Positions 1 through 5,635 of a DNA stretch of 6,895 bases are shown here, in pieces (the first letter of the stretch is position 1; each line of letters begins with the position of its first letter). Position numbers and translations under genes: made by a program. This stretch comes from an uncultured Gammaproteobacteria bacterium (GTDB taxonomy: Bacteria > Pseudomonadota > Gammaproteobacteria > Coxiellales > Coxiellaceae), in contig CAIQCE010000306.1 in the NCBI GenBank assembly GCA_903870185.1, positions 1-6,895 on the forward strand, written 5' to 3'. Below the pieces are notes generated by a model. That model worked only from the letters and a program-made list of their open reading frames with translations, was not told the origin of the DNA and ran no database searches.

Positions 1-557
1 ATTAACCCTAATACACCGTCCCACATTAATGTTTGACGCCATCCAATACTATCAGTCAAAAGTACGAAGGGAGTCTGTGCTAACATTCCACCTAACATGG
101 CAAATGTTACAATCAAACCAACGACCAAGGCCATTCGCCTTGGAGCAAACCATCTTGAGGCTAAGCGCACGCTGCTCAACAAACAAAATGCGCCACCAAG
201 GCCTGTAATAAATCGACAGACTTCCGCCTGCCAAACTTCCGTAGCGGCTGCAAAAACAAAAGTACAAGCTACACAAACTATCATGGCGACAACAAGCACT
301 TTTCGGGTTGAAACTCGATCCAAAATAATACCGGCTATAAACAAGAATAGTACCGTTCCATAAAAATAATTAGCGGATAACTGCCCCAAGCTAGCACCGC
401 TGATTTTAAACGATTGCATCAAAGCAGGGCTCAATGCATTGAACATATTTACTTGTATAAATATAAAAAAGAAAAATAAAGCGGAGGTAAAAACCACCAC
501 CCAAGCTTTAATTCCGTAAGAAGGTATTACTTCAGAAGACGATTGAAGGGATGACAT
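1..557 (-). CDS. MFS transporter, N-terminal part (runs off the window's left edge)
   Basis: This is the first 185 codons of an inner-membrane major facilitator superfamily transporter; the reading frame is still open at base 1. About five of twelve helices are visible: roughly residues 18-44, 57-79, 85-105, 110-132 and 143-167. The loop after helix 2 carries the MFS signature G76-xxx-D80-R81-xxx-R85-K86. A conserved R115 in RFITGLGGAF starts helix 4, and GWRQTL (172-177) follows helix 5. The start at 557 is chosen because AGGA lies about 6 bases before it; in-frame ATGs at 569 and 575 lack a better ribosome site. The gene lies 55 bp downstream of tdk on the same strand, with no obvious terminator between them. 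The look of the N-terminal half (WFAPRR, then a glycine-rich helix, then GWR) recalls the Pht-type transporters of Legionella, some of which are reported to import thymidine. The substrate here is inferred only from that resemblance and the neighbouring gene. Confidence 0.92.
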   Translation of the reverse strand, partial: MSSLQSSSEVIPSYGIKAWVVVFTSALFFFFIFIQVNMFNALSPALMQSFKISGASLGQLSANYFYGTVLFLFIAGIILDRVSTRKVLVVAMIVCVACTFVFAAATEVWQAEVCRFITGLGGAFCLLSSVRLASRWFAPRRMALVVGLIVTFAMLGGMLAQTPFVLLTDSIGWRQTLMWDGVLGL

Positions 558-612
558 AATATTCCTCATGGTCATTTAATTGATTAATCCATCTCGGGGT
601 GAATAAAGCCAT

Positions 613-1194
613 TTACCGACTTTTCCCTAAGTAAAAATGCATCCTACAGGTTGAGGTATAAAGCTCATTACCTCCAATTTCCACCTGGTTTCCTTCTCGA
701 ATAGCATGACCTTGCTCGTCAGTTCGCATATTCATCGTTGCCTTTCGACCGCAGTGACAAATAGTTTTGATTTCAATCAATTCATCGGCTAAAGCCAATA
801 AATACAGGCTTCCTCGAAAGGGTTCAGCCTTAAAATCAGTACGAATACCATAGGCTAAAACAGGTAATGATAACTCATCCGCTATTCGGCAAAGTTGCTC
901 AACCTGCGCTTTTGTTAAAAACTGGGCTTCGTCGACCAATACACAACGGCAAGGCTCATTTGTTCTGAGTGTCGCTTTCACCACTTCAAAAATGTTGAAA
1001 TCACAAGAAACACTGATGGCATCAGCTTGTAACCCAATGCGAGTGCTAATTTTCCCTGTCCCATACCGATTATCTATTTCAGGAATAAATAACAGGGTTC
1101 GCATCCCCCGTTCATTATAATTGTAACTAGACTGTAGAAGAGTCGTGCTTTTACCCGCATTCATTGCGGAATAGTAAAAGTAGAGCTTTGCCAT
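613..1194 (-). CDS. tdk: Thymidine kinase (type II, TK1-like)
   Basis: This 193-residue cytosolic enzyme phosphorylates thymidine (and deoxyuridine) with ATP, giving dTMP in the salvage pathway. The N-terminus MAKLYFYYSAMNAGKST is almost identical to E. coli Tdk and holds the P-loop (residues 9-16). The Walker B region is CVLVDEAQF (84-92), with E89 as the expected catalytic base. YGIRTDF (115-121) is the conserved segment after the kinase core. The zinc-binding lasso domain shows C146-x-C148 in ICHCGRK and C183-x-x-H186 in TCRMHF, the same CxC/CxxH pattern as E. coli. The protein ends about 12 residues earlier than the E. coli enzyme, missing only the variable tail. AGGAAG at 1200-1205 is well placed for the start at 1194. 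A good promoter lies upstream (1246-1274), and an MFS transporter follows directly, suggesting an uptake-plus-kinase unit. Confidence 0.97.
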   Translation of the reverse strand: MAKLYFYYSAMNAGKSTTLLQSSYNYNERGMRTLLFIPEIDNRYGTGKISTRIGLQADAISVSCDFNIFEVVKATLRTNEPCRCVLVDEAQFLTKAQVEQLCRIADELSLPVLAYGIRTDFKAEPFRGSLYLLALADELIEIKTICHCGRKATMNMRTDEQGHAIREGNQVEIGGNELYTSTCRMHFYLGKSR

Positions 1195-1199
1195 ATCGA

Positions 1200-1205
1200 C
1201 TTCCT
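1200..1205 (-). promoter_or_regulatory. Ribosome binding site of tdk
   Basis: AGGAAG on the minus strand, 5 bases before the tdk ATG. It fixes the start at 1194, which also matches the conserved MAxLYFYYSAMNAGKS N-terminus. Confidence 0.75.
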
Positions 1206-1222
1206 GTGGTTTTTCTAAAAAT

Positions 1223-1260
1223 GGACTCTAATAGGATCTGTTCCTACTATAACCGAGTCC
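1223..1260. repeat. Nested inverted repeat over the tdk promoter start point
   Basis: The outer arms are GGACTC (1223-1228) and GAGTCC (1255-1260). The inner arms are TAGGA (1232-1236) and TCCTA (1242-1246), with a 5-base loop. Both pairs are perfect complements. The inner centre (1239) coincides with the predicted tdk transcription start, and the right half covers the -10 element. This is what an operator for a dimeric repressor could look like, but the arms are short and the gaps are unequal (3 versus 8 bases), so chance is possible. Confidence 0.4.
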
Positions 1261-1274
1261 CATTAGTCTGCCAA
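1246..1274 (-). promoter_or_regulatory. Sigma70-type promoter of tdk (and probably the MFS gene)
   Basis: On the minus strand, TTGGCA (1269-1274) and TATAGT (1246-1251) are separated by exactly 17 bp. Each differs from the consensus hexamer at one position. Transcription would begin near 1239, giving a leader of about 45 bases before the tdk start. The -10 element overlaps an inverted repeat (1223-1260). This is a pattern-based prediction. Confidence 0.65.
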
Positions 1275-1290
1275 TCGATCTTCTTGGGGA

Positions 1291-1319
1291 GTGACATTGA
1301 CATGCCAAGACGCTAAAAT
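1291..1319 (+). promoter_or_regulatory. Sigma70-type promoter of the rightward six-gene cluster
   Basis: GTGACA (1291-1296) and TAAAAT (1314-1319) are separated by exactly 17 bp, each with one mismatch to consensus. Transcription would start near 1326, about 22 bases before the ATG at 1348. A perfect TTGACA also sits at 1297-1302 but has no good -10 element at the right distance. The -35 box is 16 bp from the -35 box of the opposing tdk promoter, so the two are back to back. This is a prediction from hexamers and spacing. Confidence 0.6.
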
Positions 1320-1336
1320 CATGCATCATTACTTAA

Positions 1337-1342
1337 AGGTGA
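1337..1342 (+). promoter_or_regulatory. Ribosome binding site that fixes the start of the exported protein
   Basis: AGGTGA, an exact complement to part of the 16S 3' end, lies 5 bases before ATG 1348. It favours 1348 over the upstream GTG at 1291, which overlaps the -35 element and would put 19 extra residues before a signal peptide. Confidence 0.75.
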
Positions 1343-1347
1343 GCCCC

Positions 1348-1836
1348 ATGAAAACGCTGATAATCTCCTTTCTTAGCTTAATCCTAACTTCGATCACAGC
1401 CTTTGCTGACAACAGCACTTCTGGGTTCAACTCAAACAATAGTGGCCCCGTTTATATAGTCAGCTGCCCTCAAATTAACCAATTAGTCAAAGATGAGCAA
1501 GCCATGACTTGGAGCGCACCTGGTGGCTGGCAAAGCTATCAAAAATCTTTCGCCGAAAAAATCAATCAGCTAGAAGGCGCTCAATGGGCAGGTATCAAAG
1601 TGGGCCAGATCATTTGTATTTATTCAGCTGTCGAAAAGGGTAGCTTTCAAATTCAATTGCTATACAAAAAATTAGTGATAGAACCTTCTGGTGGAACATG
1701 GGGAGAAAATAAAGGTGGCTATATCAATTGCCCTTCACATAATTCTCAGGATTGTCGCTTTCAACTCAAAGTCGCTAACCCTAGCACTGATATTATTCAA
1801 GACGCTTTGAATATCAAACAAGCGACTCACAATTAG
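1348..1836 (+). CDS. Small exported four-cysteine protein, possible EirA-like Legionellales protein
   Basis: This is a 162-residue protein of uncertain function. Residues 1-20 form a classical Sec signal peptide: MKT, a hydrophobic stretch IISFLSLILTSI, and a signal peptidase I site after AFA before D21. The mature protein of about 142 residues should be periplasmic or secreted. It has four cysteines (C40, C90, C128, C136), an even number compatible with two disulfides. It is rich in aromatic and glycine motifs: GGWQSYQKSF (59-68), GAQWAGIKVGQIICIY (77-92) and GGTWGENKGGY (115-125). No lipobox, transmembrane helix or catalytic motif is visible in the mature part. It is first in a likely operon with yihG and hemCDXY. 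Its size, export signal and W/C pattern remind me of small Legionellales proteins such as the type IV secretion-associated EirA of Coxiella, but this is recollection without alignment and is only a hypothesis. That it is a real gene is well supported by its promoter, ribosome site and signal peptide. Confidence 0.85.
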   Translation: MKTLIISFLSLILTSITAFADNSTSGFNSNNSGPVYIVSCPQINQLVKDEQAMTWSAPGGWQSYQKSFAEKINQLEGAQWAGIKVGQIICIYSAVEKGSFQIQLLYKKLVIEPSGGTWGENKGGYINCPSHNSQDCRFQLKVANPSTDIIQDALNIKQATHN

Positions 1837-1857
1837 GAAATGTCACCTTAGACAATT

Positions 1858-2772
1858 ATGACTTTACTGCCTTCACATTCGATTTTACGTGGGATTTTCT
1901 CAGCTATTTTTTATACTCTGAATCTTCTCTTCATCCCTATCATTGTCATACTATTGGGATTTTTAAATTGGTTAATTCCATCAAAAACTTGGCGTCGATT
2001 AGCTTGGGAATGGCTTCATCAACTCACTCGAGCCTGGTTAAGCATCAATACAACCATCATGCAGATCAGCACACACGGCCGTTGGAATGTTGAAGGGCCC
2101 GCCTTAGATCCTAATGCCTGGTATTTGCTGATTTCCAATCACCGATCCTGGGCTGATATTTTAGTATTAGGCGCTGTTTTTAATTCCAAAATCCCCTTAC
2201 TTAAATTTTTCTTAAAAAAAGAATTGCTGTGGTCACTCGCAATTGCAGGCCTTGCTTGTAAGGCGGTTGGTTTTCCCTTTATGGAAAGACATACTCGACA
2301 GGATATTCGCAAAAATCCCGACCTAAAATCCAAAGATTTAGAAACCTCTCGCTTAGCCTGTGAAAAATTTAAGGCGCATCCCTGCACTGTAATTAATTTT
2401 GTAGAAGGCACGCGCTTTTCAGACACTAAAAAACAAAAAATGGCCTCACCCTATGAATATTTATTAAAACCTAAAAGTGGTGGCTTAGCTGTTGTTTTAT
2501 CTGAAATGCACCACGAGCTTAAAGGCCTCTTAAACGTGACCTTAGGGTATTCAGAATCCGAATTTAGTTTTTGGAATTTTCTTTGCGGAAAGGTTAATAA
2601 GATTGTCGTACACTATGAATTGCTGCCCATCACTCCCGATTTGATCGGCAACTACTATGAAGACCGAGCCTATCGCGCCCATATTCAAAGTTGGCTTAAT
2701 GATATTTGGCAGCTCAAAGATCAAAAACTTCAAAAACTTCAAAAACTCCATTCAAAAGATTTTATTTCATGA
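1858..2772 (+). CDS. yihG: YihG-family membrane-bound acyltransferase (PlsC-like)
   Basis: This is a 304-residue inner-membrane enzyme of the lysophospholipid acyltransferase superfamily, expected to transfer an acyl chain to lysophosphatidic acid or a related lysolipid. A long hydrophobic N-terminal segment (about 12-40) anchors it. Motif I is NHRSWAD (94-100), with catalytic H95 and D100. Motif II is GFPFMERHTR (138-147). Motif III is NFVEGTRFS (180-188), with E183 and R186. KPKSGGLAVVL (204-214) corresponds to motif IV. The spelling of these motifs, LLNVTLGY (224-231), KIVVHYELLPI (248-258) and the overall length match E. coli YihG closely, more so than short PlsC. ATG 1858 is the earliest possible start because an in-frame stop ends at 1851. 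Its ribosome site is poor, and the preceding gene ends 21 bases upstream. The C-terminus (KLQKLQKL) is encoded by a 9-bp tandem repeat. The stop overlaps the hemC start. Confidence 0.92.
   Translation: MTLLPSHSILRGIFSAIFYTLNLLFIPIIVILLGFLNWLIPSKTWRRLAWEWLHQLTRAWLSINTTIMQISTHGRWNVEGPALDPNAWYLLISNHRSWADILVLGAVFNSKIPLLKFFLKKELLWSLAIAGLACKAVGFPFMERHTRQDIRKNPDLKSKDLETSRLACEKFKAHPCTVINFVEGTRFSDTKKQKMASPYEYLLKPKSGGLAVVLSEMHHELKGLLNVTLGYSESEFSFWNFLCGKVNKIVVHYELLPITPDLIGNYYEDRAYRAHIQSWLNDIWQLKDQKLQKLQKLHSKDFIS
2722..2748 (+). repeat. Three 9-bp tandem repeats in the yihG 3' end
   Basis: CAAAAACTT occurs at 2722-2730 and 2731-2739, and with one change (CAAAAACTC) at 2740-2748. The units are in frame and encode QKL repeats at residues 289-297 of the acyltransferase. 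Gain or loss of a unit would change tail length by three residues without shifting the frame. It ends 21 bases before the hemC start. Confidence 0.85.
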
Positions 2773-3695
2773 CACTGATTAGGCTCGCGACTCGTCAAAG
2801 CCCACTCGCTCTCTGGCAAGCCACTCATATCAAAGATCGGCTTGAACATATCGACCCTGAACTTAGAATAGAGCTTGTGCCTCTATTAACCCAGGGAGAT
2901 AAAGATCAATCACGTTCGTTAATCGAGATTGGTGGAAAATCCTTGTTCGTTAAAGAGCTGCAGACTGCCTTATTAGAAAACCATGCGGATATCGCCGTTC
3001 ATTCCGTCAAAGATATGTCAGTGTTCCCTCATTCTAAACTGTGTCTTGCTGCAATAACTGAACGTGCCGATCCTAGAGATGTATTCATATCAGAACATTA
3101 TGCCTCGCTAGATACATTACCCAAGGGCGCTAAAATCGGCACCTCAAGCCCTAGACGCACTAGTCAGCTTCGATTCCTCCGTGAGGATTTAGAAATTTTA
3201 CCCTGCCGAGGTAATTTAGGAACTCGACTTCAAAAATTAAAAACTCAGAATTTTGATGCCATTCTTTTAGCCGCTGCTGGTTTAGAGCGAATGGGACTCA
3301 CGGATCACATCACGCAATATCTTAACGTCGATGAATTTATCCCAGCGATTGGACAAGGCGCCTTGGGCATCGAATGTCGGGCGAATGATTTCAAAATGAT
3401 TGAGACCATTAAATTATTGAATGATCTTAATACGGAGCTATGTGTCACTGCAGAAAGAGCAGTCAATAAACGGCTCGGTGGGAGTTGTTATCTTCCCATT
3501 GGAGCTTATGCCGATATTCAAGGCCATCAATTGCATCTAAGAGCCATGATGGGAAGCCCCAATGGAAAATTATTATTTAAGACTATTATTTCTGGGAACC
3601 TCACTGAAGCTGAAAATATCGGGCTTATGGCTGCTGAAAATTTACTGACACAAGGCGCTCAAATTATCTTAGATCAATATAATCAATCCTCTTAA
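2769..3695 (+). CDS. hemC: Porphobilinogen deaminase (hydroxymethylbilane synthase)
   Basis: This is a 308-residue cytosolic enzyme that joins four porphobilinogen units into hydroxymethylbilane, the substrate of HemD. The N-terminus LIRLATRQSPLALWQA is the family signature, carrying R9. The catalytic aspartate is D82 in HSVKD (78-82). Substrate- and cofactor-binding arginines are R129/R130 in GTSSPRR, R147 in CRGNLGTR, R153 and R174 in AGLERMGL. The dipyrromethane cofactor attaches to C240 in RLGGSCYLPIGAYA. Length is close to E. coli HemC (313). The start at 2769 is chosen because it gives the conserved N-terminus and overlaps the yihG stop as ATGA, implying translational coupling. An earlier in-frame start at 2706 would add 21 non-conserved residues encoded within yihG. 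One oddity is that the proline usual after HS-x-KD-x is serine (KDMS). Confidence 0.98.
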   Translation: MTLIRLATRQSPLALWQATHIKDRLEHIDPELRIELVPLLTQGDKDQSRSLIEIGGKSLFVKELQTALLENHADIAVHSVKDMSVFPHSKLCLAAITERADPRDVFISEHYASLDTLPKGAKIGTSSPRRTSQLRFLREDLEILPCRGNLGTRLQKLKTQNFDAILLAAAGLERMGLTDHITQYLNVDEFIPAIGQGALGIECRANDFKMIETIKLLNDLNTELCVTAERAVNKRLGGSCYLPIGAYADIQGHQLHLRAMMGSPNGKLLFKTIISGNLTEAENIGLMAAENLLTQGAQIILDQYNQSS

Positions 3696-3699
3696 TTGG

Positions 3700-4476
3700 A
3701 TGAGATCATCTATGGCCCTTCAAGATCTTCATATTTTAAATACTCGTCCTAAGACGCAAGCTGGGGTATTAAATACTTTATTGGAAAAGCAGGGTGCAAA
3801 TGTTATCAACTTACCCACAATTGAAATAATCCCTGCAAATGATTTATCCCAACTTTCTCACCTTATTTCCCAATTAAGCCTTTTTGAAATAATCATTTTC
3901 GTCAGTGCCAATGCAGTTGATTATGCTATTCCTTATTGGCCTAAAAATGTCTGCTCCAAAATCATTGCGATCGGCAATGGAACAGCTGCAGCTTTAAAAC
4001 GTCACGGCCTTAAAGTCGACTATCAACCGACTGAAATGAATTCCGAGGGCTTAATTCAATTAGAAATTTTACAAAAGATTCAGGGTACAAAAATCATGAT
4101 TATGAGCGGGGCCAATACCCGACCCTTCCTTGCAAACACACTCATCAAACGTGGCGCCCATGTTGAAATATGCGCTTGCTATCAACGCTACTGCCCTTTC
4201 TTTGACTGTTCCACCGAACTTTCTAAAATTCAATCTTCGAATATAGACTGCATCATCAGCACTAGTCTTGAAAGTCTTCATAATCTATATAGCATGCTGG
4301 GAGCCCCAGGAAGAGATTGGTTACTTAAACAGAGATTGTTAGTCATCAGCTCTGAAATGAAAAATAAGAGCCTCGAGCTTGGATTTATTAATCCCCTTCT
4401 AGCAGAAAATGCCACTAATGAAGCTATAGTCAATTGTTTGTTAATTCACTACAATACAGTAAAAAGCTGTAGATAA
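3700..4476 (+). CDS. hemD: Uroporphyrinogen-III synthase
   Basis: This 258-residue cytosolic enzyme cyclises hydroxymethylbilane to uroporphyrinogen III with inversion of ring D. Sequence conservation in the family is low, but the landmarks are all present: LNTRPKTQ (13-20) at the first strand, LPTIEI (38-43), FVSANAV (67-73), AIGNGTAAALKRHGL (90-104) in the hinge region, and the SGANTR-xxx-ANTLIKRGAHVE region (136-156). CYQRY (160-164) contains the conserved tyrosine Y161 important in catalysis, STSLESL (187-193) follows, and the end matches E. coli (RLLVISSEM, 212-220; ATNEAIV, 238-244). hemC ends 4 bases before the start at 3700. An in-frame ATG at 3712 would drop four residues and cannot be excluded, since neither start has a strong ribosome site. 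Four cysteines cluster at 158, 160, 165 and 170. Confidence 0.95.
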   Translation: MRSSMALQDLHILNTRPKTQAGVLNTLLEKQGANVINLPTIEIIPANDLSQLSHLISQLSLFEIIIFVSANAVDYAIPYWPKNVCSKIIAIGNGTAAALKRHGLKVDYQPTEMNSEGLIQLEILQKIQGTKIMIMSGANTRPFLANTLIKRGAHVEICACYQRYCPFFDCSTELSKIQSSNIDCIISTSLESLHNLYSMLGAPGRDWLLKQRLLVISSEMKNKSLELGFINPLLAENATNEAIVNCLLIHYNTVKSCR

Positions 4477-4506
4477 GCGCTGCGGCCTTATTAAGCTTAA
4501 AAACTC

Positions 4507-4511
4507 AGGAG
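4507..4511 (+). promoter_or_regulatory. Strong ribosome binding site of hemX
   Basis: AGGAG lies 8 bases before ATG 4520, the best ribosome site in the hem part of the cluster. It follows the largest gap in the operon (43 bp), which also holds the palindrome TTAAGCTTAA at 4491-4500. I see no convincing promoter or terminator in that gap. Confidence 0.75.
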
Positions 4512-4519
4512 ACTACTTC

Positions 4520-5632
4520 ATGACCCACTCTAATGATGAAAATCAAAACCCTAATAGCTCAGCCGACACACATACAACCGGTTTTGGTAAATCACTTAAC
4601 TGGCTCAGCCTTGTATTTGCCCTGCTTGCACTCAGCCTGGCATGTTTTGGTGGATTTGAATTGATCAAAATTAAAAAACTAAACAAAGAAAATTCCAAAA
4701 TTCTAAATGAATTAAAAACACAAGCAGAAGTCAATGTTATTAATGGCAATCAGCAGCAACAAAATGTTCACTCCATGCAAGCACAACTGCAGGAACTAAT
4801 GATACAAACCAACCCAACTGAAATGGTTCTTACTGATGTGATTCATTTGATTCATTCCGCTCATATGGATCTGAATGTCAATACCAATATCAGCGGTGCT
4901 ATTAATTACCTGGGATTTGCAGACTCTCAAATTTTATCGTTACATAATCCTGAATTTGATGATCTTAGAAGTCTATTGAAACAAAATCTTCTCACCTTAA
5001 AGAGCCTATCAATTCCGGATCGAAATGGACTCATCATAGAGCTTGATACTATCGCCTCTACTATCTCATCCTTACCTGTTAGCTTTAAATCATTTATCGC
5101 ACCTGCCCCTGCTGCCGTAAATCCAACTGATGAACCCTATCGAAAAGACAATTGGAAGGCCCGGCTCACTCAAACTCTAAAGTCACTTAAATCTTTCGTA
5201 GTGATTCGAAATAATGATCAACTACCGATTTTAAGGCCTGAAGAACAAGATTTGTTAAAATTGATTATTCAAACGAAGTTAATTGAAACTCAATGGGCCG
5301 TTCTTAATTTTGATGCTCAACTCTATCAACATAACTTAGAATTAATTCAACAATGGCTGGGAACTTACTATGCCACTAATCTCTCCACACAATCTCTACT
5401 GGCTGAGATTCAGAAATTACAATCTATTAATTTAGAACTTAAATTACCCAATCTACTGGATATGGTTGAACCCATACAAAAGCATTTGAAATCCTACCAA
5501 ACACTAACGATGAGAAAACTCGAAACTCCGTCGAACTTACCCAAAATTGAACCTGCCACTAAAACTCCTACGGCTCCGGTTTTAGACAATCCTGCTAAAA
5601 CCCCTCCACGCAACTCCAGCATTGAGGCTTAG
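4520..5632 (+). CDS. hemX: HemX family inner-membrane protein
   Basis: This 370-residue membrane protein is encoded after hemD in many gammaproteobacteria. It was once labelled a uroporphyrinogen-III methyltransferase in E. coli, but no SAM-binding methyltransferase motifs are visible here and its biochemical role is unclear. A polar cytoplasmic N-terminus (1-24) is followed by one transmembrane helix (about 26-47), a positively charged helix and a coiled-coil-like segment (about 48-95, heptad leucines, then QQQQ at 78-81). The rest is a mostly helical periplasmic domain. The most recognisable stretch is about 221-283, with SFVVIRN, ILRPEEQDLL and QTKLIETQWAVL, as in other HemX proteins. The C-terminal tail (about 335-364) is rich in proline and threonine and probably disordered. 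Position between hemD and hemY confirms the assignment. A strong AGGAG sets the start. Confidence 0.92.
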   Translation: MTHSNDENQNPNSSADTHTTGFGKSLNWLSLVFALLALSLACFGGFELIKIKKLNKENSKILNELKTQAEVNVINGNQQQQNVHSMQAQLQELMIQTNPTEMVLTDVIHLIHSAHMDLNVNTNISGAINYLGFADSQILSLHNPEFDDLRSLLKQNLLTLKSLSIPDRNGLIIELDTIASTISSLPVSFKSFIAPAPAAVNPTDEPYRKDNWKARLTQTLKSLKSFVVIRNNDQLPILRPEEQDLLKLIIQTKLIETQWAVLNFDAQLYQHNLELIQQWLGTYYATNLSTQSLLAEIQKLQSINLELKLPNLLDMVEPIQKHLKSYQTLTMRKLETPSNLPKIEPATKTPTAPVLDNPAKTPPRNSSIEA

Positions 5633-5635
5633 AAA

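Noticed and set aside
52..276. Minus-strand 74-codon frame within the MFS gene
   Set aside because: It is an out-of-frame shadow of the transporter; the true frame carries the MFS motifs.
97..363. Plus-strand 88-codon open frame opposite the MFS gene
   Set aside because: It is antisense to a clear MFS coding frame, has no recognisable motif and no ribosome site.
1291..1347. N-terminal extension of the exported protein from GTG 1291
   Set aside because: It overlaps the -35 box, has no ribosome site, and would bury a textbook signal peptide; ATG 1348 has AGGTGA in front.
1840..1851. Three-codon mini-ORF (ATG TCA CCT TAG) before yihG as a leader peptide
   Set aside because: AGGAA abuts the ATG with no spacing, and there are no regulatory codons or attenuator hairpin.
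2214..2220. A7 run in yihG as a programmed frameshift or phase-variation site
   Set aside because: It encodes a conserved-looking FLKKEL segment in frame, has no proper slippery heptamer phase and no downstream structure; the full-length protein matches its family.
2139..2751. Two minus-strand open frames opposite yihG
   Set aside because: They are antisense shadows of a well-conserved acyltransferase with no own signals.
2706..2768. Longer hemC from 2706
   Set aside because: The extra 21 residues lie in the yihG coding end, are low-complexity from the 9-bp repeat, and precede the conserved HemC N-terminus.
4491..4500. TTAAGCTTAA palindrome before hemX as an operator
   Set aside because: A single 10-bp AT-rich palindrome with no promoter nearby is expected by chance at this base composition.
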